From Gordius sp. MW1 (lineage: Eukaryota > Nematomorpha > Gordioida > Gordea > Gordiidae), in NCBI GenBank assembly GCA_964036665.1, contig OZ038526.1, positions 11,842,001 through 11,906,000 on the forward strand: 64,000 bases of DNA, given 5' to 3'. Both the position numbers and the translations under genes were made by a program. Numbering within the stretch: the first letter of the stretch is position 1; each line of letters starts with the position of its first letter. The notes below the pieces were generated by a model. That model was not told the origin of the DNA and did no database searches. It saw nothing but the letters and a program-made list of their open reading frames with translations. This document shows, in pieces, positions 46,333-57,409 of the stretch.

Positions 46333-46760
46333 CACAATTCATATCCAGCTTAAATCACAATATAAAGTCAAGCCATTTGCATGATTCATAAAGTTGTAGG
46401 GGTTATAACAAAGCTCATATAAAATAATACGTGAAAACTTAGATGTGACAGCTGTCATTCATAATTCTTAGTAATTATTTCAAATTTGTGGGTTTTGTTG
46501 ACATATGAATATACTTGATAAATACCGCCACTTTGCTGTATCCTACCTCTCCGAAAAACGCAGTACACACCTCATTTTAAAAAACGAGAAAGTTTATCGG
46601 AAAACAGTATTTGATAATGTTATAAAAAATTTCTCCATATATTATGCATTAGTACATGGAAAACAGGGTTGTTTTGTTGGCTCATATTATTATTCCCCGT
46701 CATTATACCCTTTTATATAATACATTGTTTTTTATGAAATTTTATATTATGTATAATAAA
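46333..46760 (+). terminator. 3' UTR and poly(A) signal of the Sp5-like gene
   Basis: The region after the stop is AT-rich and non-repetitive in the window. AATAAA occurs at 46755-46760, giving a UTR of about 440 nt. Confidence 0.5.
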
Positions 46761-47783
46761 GTTTTTCAAAAACTAAATTGTATTAAAAAAATAGGATTAA
46801 AGAAGGACATGAAAATTACACTGCCGACTAAATCCATTCTGATGGATTCGCTCTAAAAAAATAGATACTATTTTTTTGTCATGTTTTTTTGAAAGGTAGA
46901 TATATATAAAGAAATTGTTTATATTTTTAATCAGTATCCAGGATTATATATTCGACTATTTTAAAATGAAAATTAAAGTTTTATTCAACAAGTTCATTCA
47001 GGTGTTGTACTTGTAGCATTATAAAACATGCCATATTTTAAGTAAAATGTTAAAACAAAAGTCATCAATTTGATTCACAAAATATTTATTAAATATCGAT
47101 TAGATTTAAATTATAACAATTAAGTAATAATCATTTATATCTAATACTTAATATATTTCCCCCACCCCTCCCTCGAAAAATATAATTTGATCAAATCTAA
47201 TTTATGTCACTTGAGTTCTGATTAAAAAAATTTCGGAATGAAACATTAATAGAAAAGTTGAAGGCAGGAGTAGGATAAACGCTGAGTGAAAAGATTTTGA
47301 AAAATCCCGTTTACACTCAAGTTTTTAGAAAAGTAAAGCGTGTATACAGTTAAAGTATGGCTCACTTATAATATGTCTCAATCATATCATACTACCCTAC
47401 ATTTGGGCAAGTCGATGAGGGGCTAATGCCAGGTCTCCTTTTTTTTGCCTCATAATTTAAATGCTATTTCTATCATAAATATTAATATGAGAACGATTGG
47501 TTTTACTGGGTCAATATAATCCAGGATGCCTTATAACGCGTAAACTTTAGGATTTTTTGCAAGCTGTTGAATAACTCCGATCTTCCACACCTAGTAGTTT
47601 GGTTATGTGATATTTAAAAGATGTTTTGGATCATTCTTTTCTATAGCTGTTTGTCACACTTTGCTAAGCAGATTAATTGCGATTAATCACGAAATTTAAT
47701 TTCAAATATATTTTGAATCCCTCGGCTCTTGTAAAAGATAAAGACTTATAAGTTATATAATGTCCCTTTTATTTTATATTTGT
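46761..47783. other. AT-rich, nothing recognised
   Basis: No coding, RNA or repeat features could be supported. Confidence 0.4.
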
Positions 47784-49383
47784 AGTAGTGTTGTAAAAAC
47801 GGCTGGCTGGTTTTTCCCAGCGTATTGCTAAGCTTAGTTGTAAAGTTGTAAACAAGCTAATTAATATTCCTTAATCTCAGCATTTTACCCCTCTTTATGA
47901 CAGAGCTTATGCGTCCGAGCACATATGGTAGCTATATATTTTTTATGATCCTTATAAGCATTGTAAACGCGAGGTCTAAGTCAACAGAATAGCATGATAT
48001 GCTTTTTGGAAATGCCTTATTTATTTTCTTAACACTTGAGAGGTTGGGTCAAAAATGCTAACACGGATGGTATTTGGGGTAATAATTAGAATTACCCCAA
48101 ACTTTAAATAGCTAATGCCTATAATTAGAGCAAACCTGAGGCAGAAAATTCAAAAATATATATTTAAATAAATTTTCATAAAATTTTTGGCATGTCTAAA
48201 AAATAAATTTTGAAATCATTAAACAGATTTTAGCCATCTATATAGAAGATTCTACAAAGCGAAATTTCCCACCTTTTATAAATTTTTATAAAATTTTTGG
48301 CATGTCTAAAAATAAATTTTGAAATCATTAAACAGATTTTAGCCATCTTTATAGAATATTCTATAAAGCGAAATTTCCCACCTTTTATAAATTTTTATAA
48401 AATATTTGGCATGTCTAAAAAATAAATTTTGAAATCATTAAACAGATTTTAGCCATCTTTATAGAATATTCTATAAAGCGAAATTTCCCACCTCACCTTT
48501 TATAAATTTTTATAAAATATTTGGCATGTCTAAAAAATAAATTTTGAAATCATTAAACAGATTTTAGCCATCTTTATAGAATATTCTATAAAGCGAAATT
48601 TCCCACCTTTTATAGATTTTTATAAAATTTTTGGCATGTCTAAAAAATAAATTTTGAATTCATTAAACAGATTTTAGCCATCTATATAGAAGATTCTACA
48701 AAGCGAAATTTCCCACCTTTTATAATTTTTTATAAAATTTTTGGCATGTCTAAAAAATAAATTTTGAAATCATTAAACAGATTTTAGCCATCTACATAGA
48801 AGATTCTACAAAGCGAAATTTCCCACCTTTTATAAATTTTTATAAAATTTTTGCATGTCTAAAAAATAATTTTTGAAATAATTAAACAGATTTTAGCCAT
48901 CTTTTTTTCATAAATAAAACATTACTTCTATAATGCAGCATAAGCAAAGCATAATAATTAACTATAATTTACTAGAGATTAGATTATAAATTATAATACT
49001 TTTCATTATGACGTCACAATGGGAAAAGTTTAAACTCAGTGACGTCATGATATAACTATTTTTATTTTCTTAAATTAAAAGTTTATTACCTAAAATTGAT
49101 ATATTTGCATGCCCCACCCCAAACGACCAAAACCAAACCAAAAGGTTAATAATATTATCCACCCACATCCTTTAGGTGTTTAATACACCCAAACCTAAAC
49201 GCCAAAGGTCACCCCGAAACATTCACCCAGAACGCTTTAGGTCTTTTTTACAAAAACGCCAAACGCCAAAGCTCTCCCAAGGAAATTCACCTAACACTGA
49301 TAAGGCTGGGTGAAAATAAACGTCAACAACTAAGCTTAGCAATACGCTGGGAAAAACCAGCCAGCCGTTTTTACAACACTACT
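47784..49383. mobile_element. 1.6-kb element with perfect 58-bp inverted ends
   Basis: AGTAGTGTTGTAAAAACGGC at 47784 begins a 58-bp terminal repeat (to TTAGTTGT) that is inverted without mismatch at 49326-49383. The interior holds seven ~110-bp tandem repeats (48163-48905) and a C-rich stretch with ACCCAAACC-like words (49105-49290). No transposase. An 8-bp duplication is not evident (TTTGTAG left, CTTGGCGG right). TAGTG-like ends suggest hAT or a relative. Perfect ends imply youth or conversion. Confidence 0.85.
48163..48905. repeat. Seven 110-bp tandem repeats inside the TIR element
   Basis: The GGCATGTCTAAAAAATAAAT word recurs at about 48189, 48299, 48408, 48523, 48633, 48743 and 48851. 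One unit has a 5-bp extra CTCAC. Units differ by few substitutions. Confidence 0.92.
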
Positions 49384-49617
49384 TGGCGGTCAGCTCCTTC
49401 ATGTAGTTTTTTTAAGTTAAGTAATAGAAAACTTCTTTCTTAAAAAAATTATTAAATGAAAGATAAATTTAAAGACAAATAAAATAAAATGTCAAATAAT
49501 GGTTTCAAAAGTAAAATGCGATTAATTAATGTATACGACTATTAAATTATAATCGATTCAATATACCACACTCTTTTTATATTTATTTTATTTGCAATTA
49601 TTCAAATCGTGTAGCCG

Positions 49618-49741
49618 ATAGATTTTGTTATACCTTTTAAGAAACTCAAAAATAGCCCCAAGGTAATTGATGAAGTATATGGCGATGGGCAATTGAAAGG
49701 TTGTGTCTCCTGGGGTGGCGATATTAAAGAAACTGAGAAGC
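49618..49741 (+). pseudogene. Orphan coding fragment cut by a hAT end
   Basis: After a possible acceptor (GCCGATAG) the frame reads DFVIPFKKLKNSPKVIDEV then YGDGQLKGCVSWGGDIKETE up to the CAGTGGCGTAG end at 49742. Composition is protein-like but I cannot name a family. The opposite strand is also open. It may be an exon remnant of a gene or older element. Confidence 0.3.
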
Positions 49742-51428
49742 CAGTGGCGTAGATAAGGGGGGGGGAATAATTTTGCTTTACAAAATAAATATTTTAAAAT
49801 TAGTGTCATGCAATTATTTAAATAAGCTTGTAAGAACACGGGTTTTTTTCGCTTAAATGTACAAAATTTTCCTTGTGGTTATAAAACGCCATCTTTTATG
49901 AATTCCTCTAATACTATGAATTAAAGAAAAGGTACTATGCTTGACTTCTGCTCAAAAAAATAACTAATGAAAAAGATATTAATTGCAGCTCAAAATCAAA
50001 ACCTGAATCTTCTGGTAAGACCTTTAAATAAATTCAAATTATATGCTTTTAGTCATTAGCAAAGATTTCATGACCTCTACAACCGAATACATCTCAACAA
50101 AGAACATAAATATTTATTTTTGGAAAAAATATAGACAATATGGAAAGGATAAAAGTTATTAATTTAATTTGAAAGCCAGATTCAGAATATGCCTTTCCTA
50201 AGGGTAAACGTAATTTGAAATCCAATTATACCTGGATGAAACAATATTCATTGTTGGCATATTCGGAGTCTCTTCACGGGGCCTTTTGTAAATTCTGTGC
50301 AATTATGGGCAAAAGAACTGGTGGATATGGGCCTCACCAGGAATTAAAAGCCCTAATTACACGTCCATTCCAAAAATGGAAAAATGCTTTCAAAGCTCAT
50401 GCTTCTGCTAAATATCATAAGTATTCAATTGAAACTTTTAATTCATTGGAGAATATTTATACCAATAAAAAAGAATCAATCTTTAATTTATTATCAGAAG
50501 AAATAAGACAGACACTCATTGTTATAATTGAAACAATCATCTTTTGTGGAAAACAAGGGATTCCTCATAAACATCTAAATAATTTTTAAAAGGGTCATAT
50601 AGATTATGGTGCTTTACCACTTAGAGTTCAAAGAAACATAGACTCTAATCAAGGGAATTTTAGATATCTCTTACTATTTTTATCAGACCATAGTGAAAAA
50701 GTTTGCCAGGCTTTAAAAGATTGCCCTAAAAATGCAAGGTATATATCTCCTCACATTCAAAATAAAATTATTGGCACAATTTCACACATGATTTAATCCA
50801 AAATTGTAGAAGAAGTAACTAATGCTCCTTTGCAATATTAGCAGATGAGACTGCTGATATTTCAACCCATGAACAATTGTCTTAAGTTGTTCGGTATTTG
50901 GATGTGAAATCAACACCTATAAGTGTGAAAGAGCACTTTTTATTATATGTAAATATAAAGGATTTGACTGGAAGTGGCCTCTCTGAAGTCATCTTAAAGG
51001 CTTTACAAGATCTTAAAATAAATACTACAACAAAATTGAGAGGACAAGGTTAGGATGGTGCTCCAACCATGAGTGGGTTGAAAAATGGTGTTCAAACACA
51101 TATTAGAAGTATTTATCCCACAGCAACTTATATTCATTGTTCTGCGCATGTCTTAAATCTGGGTATTGCAGATTCTTGCAAAGTTTCACAAATTCGAAAT
51201 TGTACAGGTATATGTTTTTCTTATTAATATTTTTTCATAGGGATTGTTGAAAAAGTTGTTGATTTTTTATCAACACCAAAGAGACAAAGTTTGTTCGAGT
51301 CAATTGTAAAGTCTTCAGACCATAGAAACTTGAAACTAAAAACCCTTTGTGAAACAACATGGGTTCATAAACACGATGCTATCATACAATTTTTTGAACT
51401 TAAAGATTCAATTATTTCAACTCTTGCA
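49742..51428 (+). mobile_element. hAT element (CAGTGGCGTAG end) with TTF/DUF4371 transposase remnant
   Basis: The left end is CAGTGGCGTAGATAAGGGGG. It carries the broken transposase at 50176-51428, which stops where another MITE (CATGGGCGTAGCCAGG) begins at 51429. The right end of this element was not located. Confidence 0.7.
50176..51428 (+). pseudogene. hAT-family transposase, TTF-type zinc finger plus DUF4371
   Basis: The N-terminus has YSESLHGAFCKFCAIMG and a later KYHKYS, the TTF-type C..C...H..H finger. The middle and later parts read KINTTTKLRGQG, DGAPTMSGLKNGVQTHI, ATYIHCSAHVLNLGIAD and VDFLSTPKRQSLFESIVK. These match hAT proteins of the ZMYM/52-kDa-repressor-like type with a DUF4371 (RNase H-like) domain. 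Stops are at 50587, about 50794, 50838, 50881 and 51051 (a Tyr-to-stop change in GQGYDGA). A 33-nt GT-AG intron fits at 51208-51240. The C-terminal dimerisation region is missing, cut off by the next insertion. Confidence 0.85.
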
Positions 51429-51910
51429 CATGGGCGTAGCCAGGTTTTGAATTAGGGGGGGGGGGGAAACGTTTAAAAGTTTAATTTGGGGGGGGGGGTG
51501 GCAAAACGGAAATTTTTTAACTTTTAAGGGTTTTGAATCGAAATTTTTTTTTCGTCTCTTTTGTATTTATATCCTTTTTGACCGTGTCCTGGCTGCTGAC
51601 CAATGGAAAAAATGCCCATTGGCCAAAGTGTATCAAAATTTTCTTCTATATTTTAAATATAGGCTATTTGGCAGTCTGTTGACCAATGAAAAAATGTCCA
51701 CTGGCCAAAGTCAGATTAAAATCAATTTTTTTTCTAGATTATAATTAGAGGCTAGTTATTTGGCTGTCTGCTGACCATTAGAAAAAATGATCACTGGCCA
51801 AAGTTTTTTTTATAATTATAGGCTATTTGGCCGTCTGACCAATGGAAAAAATGATCAATGGCCAAGGCCTGATTGGATAATTTTTTCGTTTTTTTAATAT
51901 CTTGTTCATA
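51429..51910 (+). repeat. MITE left end followed by TTGGCC units
   Basis: CATGGGCGTAGCCAGGTTTT with two G runs (51454-51466, 51488-51498), then TTAAGGGTTTTGAATCGAAA as at 6090-6120. Four TTGGCC units follow to 51900 (CTGACCAATGGAAAAAATG). Confidence 0.65.
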
Positions 51911-52476
51911 CTATTAATTTATGGGCTCGCTTTTCGTTGTCCGTCCGTCCAACATGTATCTTAATTGCTGGTTCGATAATTAACCCATTAAAACCTGAAC
52001 ATAGAACCCCTCGATGAAAAAACTTGAAATTTTAGATTTTTTATTAATTTTATACCAAATAACATCTGCAATTTTATTTTTCGAAAAAACAATTCTAATT
52101 ATAGTTTTTAGAGCGTCGTATATATCATATGCTGGGAGACTATTTTAAATTAAACGTATTTAGCAAATTTTTATCTTCTAATACCTTCTTATAATAATTT
52201 AAAATATTAAAATGAATGAAATCTAAATCAATTTTTTTTAATTGCTATGCGTTTTATGTTTCTCTAAGGATCAACACCCCCAACCCCCATCAATCGCCCC
52301 ATATTCATAAGGTTGGAAACAAAATCTTTTATAATCATTTCTCTAATTTGATGGCATATTTATTCGATAGACTTCACGGAGTTAATCAAAAAGATCAACA
52401 ACACTCTTCCCATTCCTTTGCCAGATCTTATAATAAAAGCTATATTTTATAATTTCAATTTTCTTTATTTATATGA
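51911..52476 (+). other. Truncated ATTGC repeat, then AT-rich DNA
   Basis: 51914-51980 has TTTATGGGCTCGC, GTCCGTCCGTCC and GCTGGTTCGA before the match stops. The rest has an open frame at 52216-52452 with no recognisable motif. Confidence 0.45.
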
Positions 52477-52823
52477 AATTGCAATGCAATTTATGGGCTC
52501 GCTTTTTGTTGTCCGTCCGTCCGTCCAACATGTATCTTAATTGCTGGTTCGAATCCCGGAAAGGACAAATTTTTTTAATTAAATGGAAAATTTGTATAAA
52601 TAATTAACTAATCATTTTGCATTTAACCCCCTATAAGCATTCTCGCCCCTTCCCACCTTTCTCGCCCATAAATTGCATAGCAAATATGCTACGTCTATAC
52701 GGAGTATAGATGAGTTTCGTTCCTTCTTCCCTCCTACACCTCCCTCCCCACTTCCCTTCCACTCCTCCCCTTCCCCCCTCCCCCCTCTTTCCTCCCCCTT
52801 CCCACGAGGGCCGAAGGCCCGAG
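52477..52823 (+). repeat. Modular ATTGC repeat, short complete copy
   Basis: The cleanest copy: AATTGCAATGCAATTTATGG-GCTCG; GTCCGTCCGTCCGTCC; T-arm-like GCTGGTTCGAATCCCGG; AT block; CTCGCCCATAAATTGCATAG inverted end; GTCTATACGGAGTATAGATG hairpin; C/T tract; terminal hairpin GGGCCGAAGGCCC, GAG then TTT. GGTTCGAATCC equals the RNA polymerase III B box. Confidence 0.85.
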
Positions 52824-52939
52824 TTTATAATTATATTATCGAAATAAACCTATTACTTTTTATCATTGCTAATATTGTGTTAAAATATAAGACATTTATT
52901 TATATTAAATTAAATTTAAAAAAAAAATTATCATAAAAT

Positions 52940-53055
52940 TGAACGAACGTGAGCGCGTTTATGAACGTGAACGCGTTCCTTTTTTTTGAAAACGAACGTG
53001 AACGCGTTCGATTTTTGTCAATGAACGTTGAACGCAAACGCGTTCGTTTTAAAAA
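52940..53055. repeat. GAACGCGTTC word cluster
   Basis: GAACGTGAACGCGTTC-type palindromes repeat four times within about 115 bp in AT-rich DNA. Similar in design to the GGAACTAGTTCC ends of the 35765 hAT, so possibly an end of another hAT family. No second end found. Confidence 0.5.
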
Positions 53056-53859
53056 TGTTTACAGTGCGAATAATATCATACATTCGATGGCGTAAAATAG
53101 GTTAATACACCGTAATAAGATAATAGATATTTAAAGTTTAAAATATATAAATACGAAAGCTTTTATCTAAAACACAAAATTTTATCTAGTATAACCCGCC
53201 CCAAAACCCGTTTTACCTCCATAAAATTTTTATTCAGACAATATTTTCTACTTCAGGTCAAGTTACACACATTTTAAATAATGTTATTTTAGTATTAGTT
53301 AAAAAAAATGCTACAAGCAACCCCGGTCTCTCCGTGTAAAGTAATTTTATTCACCCGTAACCTAGCTCGCCCCAAAATGATGAAGTATAGCCGTATATTA
53401 GTTGCTATGCAATTTATGGGCTCGCTTTTCATTGACTTGAGTGAGTGTCCAACTTGTAATTTTTGCATAAATGCCGTGGAAACTTATAGAGTTTATAATG
53501 GCTGTGGACTTATGTTAAGTTTAATCAATAAATTAAGATATTAGCTTCAAAAAAAAAATTATGCCACTAATTTCACCTTTAATTTATTATTTGTCACAAT
53601 TAAGAATAAATTAGGTGAATCCAAAATGTTGCGTCTCATTTGCTCTTCTCTCTTCTAAAATTTATTCTCTAACAAATTTCAAAAACCGATGGTTAGCAGG
53701 GTATACAAGAGGACAACCTAAATATATATACAAATAATGATGAAACTTTTTATTTTCTCCTCCGTGTGATGTGATTTTTAAAGTTATTAGATAAATTTTA
53801 GGCCGAATTTATATATATTTTTTAGCGTAATAATTGGACATAAATAAAATGATACGAAT
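53056..53859. other. AT-rich, includes a truncated ATTGC end at 53400-53440
   Basis: GTTGCTATGCAATTTATGGG + CTCGC at 53400 is the only recognised piece. The open frame crossing it is not credible. Confidence 0.45.
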
Positions 53860-54400
53860 GGAAGTGCGGCGGGAAACACGTCGAGAGGCGGGTAGTAGCA
53901 ACGTGGTACCGGAACCGTGGCCTACCCAGATAAATAACCGGACGAGTGAACCCGAACCAACACAGAAAAGAGGGCCCGCGCGCAGCTCCAAACGGAACGC
54001 AACGCCCACATGATCGAAGGGCTGAGTGGGGAAGGACTCACGACGTCCACAAGCGGGGGGGGGGGTAGGCGAGAGTTAGGCAGGCAAGGGCCTTTTGCTG
54101 ACAATGTCGCCGTTTACACCGAATGCCAATGTGCGGGAGAACGACGCCGTCCAAGCCAGCAAGGCAGATAGGATGGAGGCGTCGGTAGAGTCTGTGGCGC
54201 CGCTAGTTTCGATGGACATTAGCCAGGTCGTGGTCAGCCCTGAGGAAGAGATTTAATTATTAGGAAAGCGAAAGACTCCAGGGAGGGAGAGCACGGACCT
54301 GGCAAGGTCGCAATTTGAAAATATGATGTGCCGTGATCCGTAACTAGCCAGCGAATTAGAGCGACATGCACTCGCGTTTGATATGATAAAATTGTATTAT
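53860..54400 (+). other. GC-rich island, possible 5' region of a non-LTR element
   Basis: About 500 bp near 50% GC, against ~30% around it, with a 12-base G run at 54055-54066. It contains the short frame below. The composition and ATG-headed frame after a GC-rich leader resemble a LINE 5' UTR/ORF1 start, but nothing downstream continues it. Confidence 0.35.
54104..54256 (+). CDS. 50-residue open frame, unknown
   Basis: MSPFTPNANVRENDAVQASK at the start, ending VVVSPEEEI. After the TAA the same frame stays open (LLGKRKTPGRESTDLARSQF), interrupted once more near 54341, as if a longer acidic protein were broken. It could be an ORF1/gag-like N-terminus. Not recognised. Confidence 0.3.
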   Translation: MSPFTPNANVRENDAVQASKADRMEASVESVAPLVSMDISQVVVSPEEEI

Positions 54401-55179
54401 TGTAACGATTTGCACCATATACATAATAGCAATTAACATCTTTTATGGTTCATGTGAAAAAATAGATTTGCTCCTTGTCTATTATACCCCCGTTAAAAAA
54501 CGTAATAACCTTTTCTCCTTAACATAAATTCCACTTAGTAGTTAAAAGTCTGCATCCTCCCATAATCCTTCCCACTATCTAGCAAATACTTACCACCAAT
54601 AGCTAGCATTCGTTTCCGTTACCCGCTTCTAATAGGGTGTTAAATAGGAGTAGCTGCTCCTACCTGCCTCCTGTGAAAGCTACCCTACCTCTCTAACTGT
54701 CTATGGTCTCAGAAATATAAAGATATTGAAGTAGGAGATAGATGCAACAAATTATATAAAGTTAAAGACGTTCTCATTAGTAGATTGAAAGAATTGTCCA
54801 ACCTTCGAGAGTATTCATGAATCCCGAAAGCGAGAGCATTCGTGGGGTATAACTTTACCCCACTTTTTAACTTCTTATAACTTATAAAGTATTCTTTTAA
54901 AACCTTTTAAATTTGAAACAGTGTTTATAAAGGTCTTAAGATTGATGGTATAATTTTTGATATGAATCTAATCAAAAACTTATTAACAATTTTCTGGACC
55001 CCCATTTTTATTTTGGTTATTTTAGAGCATCCCCTCATTTTACCTCTTGACATCATATCCTTAAAATAAATCAAAATAAACGTAATTTGTTTATTAAAAG
55101 AATGTTCAAAATGTATTAAAAACACAAATTGTAAAAGATATCATCATAAAAAAAATTACATACATTTGTTCAAACAAGA
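54401..55179. other. AT-rich; GAGAGTATTC / GAGCATTCGTGGGG motif at 54805-54875
   Basis: CTTCGAGAGTATTCATGAAT and CGAGAGCATTCGTGGGGTAT resemble the ends of the small element at 59580-59807. No gene. Confidence 0.4.
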
Positions 55180-55650
55180 CTCGGGCCTTCGGCCCTCGTG
55201 GGAAGGGGAAGGGGGGAATGGGAGTAGGGGAAGGGAAGGGGGGAAAGGAAGGGGGAACTCTTCTATACTCCGTATAAACGTAGCATATTTGATATGCAAT
55301 TTATGGGCGAGAAAGGTAGGAAGGGGCGAGAATGCCTATAGGGGGGTATTAAATGCAAAATAAATAGTTATAGGCCCTTGTAGGGGAGGGCATAGGGCAA
55401 TTATCAATGTTAACCAATTCAAAAACGAAAAAGAATTTCGATTTATTTGGCCAATGGTCATTTTTTCCATTGTCAGTAGCCTGCGGACGATCAAAAAGTC
55501 ATATTACCAATGTTATTAACAAGAACAAAATATTAATTTAAGAGGGCATAGGGCAATTATAAATGTTAACCAATTCAAAAACGAAAAAAAAATTCGTTTA
55601 TTTGGCCAATGGTCATTTTTTCCATTGGTCAGTAGCCTGCGGACGATTAA
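55180..55650 (-). repeat. Modular ATTGC repeat, inverse orientation
   Basis: Starts CTCGGGCCTTCGGCCCTCGT, a purine tract, CTATACTCCGTATAAACG, ATATGCAATTTATGGGCGAG, then the AT block and two TTGGCC units (55455, 55615). The T-arm segment and far end are missing. Confidence 0.7.
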
Positions 55651-55659
55651 CCTCCATCT

Positions 55660-56042
55660 TGAGGAGAGCAATTGGTGTATTTTAACCATGTAATTTTGCC
55701 CTATAACAGGCAATTTACCTTCATCACTAGTTTATAAATTAAAACGAACGTAAATAAATTAATATTATACAAAATAGCAATTAAAATTGATGGAGCTATA
55801 TTATTAAGCAAACTTTAATCGCATTTTTTACATTTTTAATTTTAATGTATTTATTAAAAGATATTTATTTTAAAATTGTTTTTGATATCTACCCAATTCA
55901 ATATTTTTTTTATTTACCATTTTAAGATTATTTAATTTGTAAAAATTACGAATCTATATGATTACCTTACCACTATACAAAGTGCAAGTCAAGATGGCGG
56001 AAAAAAGGGTACACATTTTGTGCGTTGATAAGCAGTCTATGG
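55660..56042. mobile_element. Second copy of the 38681 MITE, left-truncated
   Basis: Shares AATTGGTGTATTTTAACCAT, TTTATAAATTAAAACGAACG and the right end TTTTGTGCGTTGATAAGCAG + TCTATGG with 38755-39130. A partial left end also occurs at about 60424 (GATAGACTGCTCATCAAC). Confidence 0.75.
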
Positions 56043-57400
56043 CTAAGATCATATCACAGCTTATAAACATTATGTCGTGCTGAAATCTTAGATTGATTCT
56101 ATTCATTGCGAGATTAATCGGTGCTTTTAGATAAATTATTCTAATTAAATCAAAGTCATGATATAGTTTTAAGCATATTTGAAAAAATTTAAGTACCATT
56201 TTGCACCAAAAATATTTTAACTTAAAGAGTAATAAACAATAGTTAATATATTTTATTGCTAACTTATAATAAATTAAGTTTTTGATAAATTAGCAAAAAT
56301 ACACAAATTTCTAGCTTCCTCGTGGACGTAATATTTATATTTACTACAACCTAAAGGCGCACAATTTTCATTAATAAATAGTGAAGCTTTAAGTAAAAAA
56401 ATCAATAAACGCCCACATCACATACCCTCCCCCCCACTCACTTGAGCGCAAATATCAAAACAAACGCCTTAACACAAAAAATCATCCTTCCTACATATTC
56501 CTTCTTGCCTGGATTTTATTATAGTAAGCAAGTATTATTATTAATTATTTTTTACCTACCCTGATTTATTATAACCATAATTATAACCCACGCGATTTTG
56601 TTTTATATACCCCCTCTTCCCTTCTCTCTCTCCCGCCCTTTTTACGATAGGGGACGGGGTTGTTGTATTTAATTTATCAATAAACATCGCACAACAATTC
56701 AAGCGTAGAGTGTGTGCGTGTGTTTGTATAATAAATATCCCTTAGTAAGCACAATTTCTCATTCGCACGTTTTTTTCCCCCTTATCAATATCATCCTCCA
56801 TTTTCCCTCAATTTCAGAACGTATTTAAAAGAAAAATACGATATAATTATTACTTAGAAAGCAATATAAATATTACGTTTTTGTGTGTTTGTGGGGGGAA
56901 AAGAAACATGTGTGGGAGTAAGTTTAAATTTTTGTAATGGATGGGGGAAAATATAAGCCACACAGGTTAAAAAGTTGTTTGATCAATAAAAAACTTATAA
57001 GTCACATAAACTTAATATTATATAACAAACTAATAAAAGGGTCATGGGCGTGGTGGCAGGGAAGGGTAATTATCAAAAGATTTAAAATGTTTTAATTAGT
57101 TATTATTAACCACAACGAATAAGAAAGATAAAAGAATTACGTTTATCTGGCTTTTAGGCCCATACTCGGACAAGGAAGGGCCGTGCAGGTCTCTAAACTA
57201 AATTATTAAATAAATGAGTATGACCTAAAACCTATATTTTTTTAACTATTACTTTTTAGGTTTTCTATGAAATCACAATCTAATTAAATGAAATATATTA
57301 AACCAATAAAAAAATATATATGCATTTATAAGGTTAAAAATATATTACATAGTTGGCTGTTAGACCATCTATAATAAATTTTTAGGTTATATATAAAATT
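56043..57400. other. AT-rich, partly unique; a GC-repeat end at 57145-57200
   Basis: 56560-56830 is non-repetitive with C/T-rich tracts, TTTTATATACCCC and GTGTGTGCGTGTGTTTG; a regulatory role is possible but unsupported. 57145-57200 ends GGGCCGTGCAGGTCTCTA, the inverse of the 25165 family end. Confidence 0.35.
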
Positions 57401-57409
57401 TGGCCAAAA

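Noticed and set aside
48163-48905. CRISPR-like regular array
   Set aside because: Units of 110 bp repeat over their full length with no variable spacers, inside a eukaryotic TIR element.
52690-52725. Hammerhead ribozyme core (GATGAG / CGAAAC near the C/T tract of the modular repeat)
   Set aside because: The conserved CUGAUGA and GAAA elements are not both present on one strand with the right stems, and the region varies between copies.
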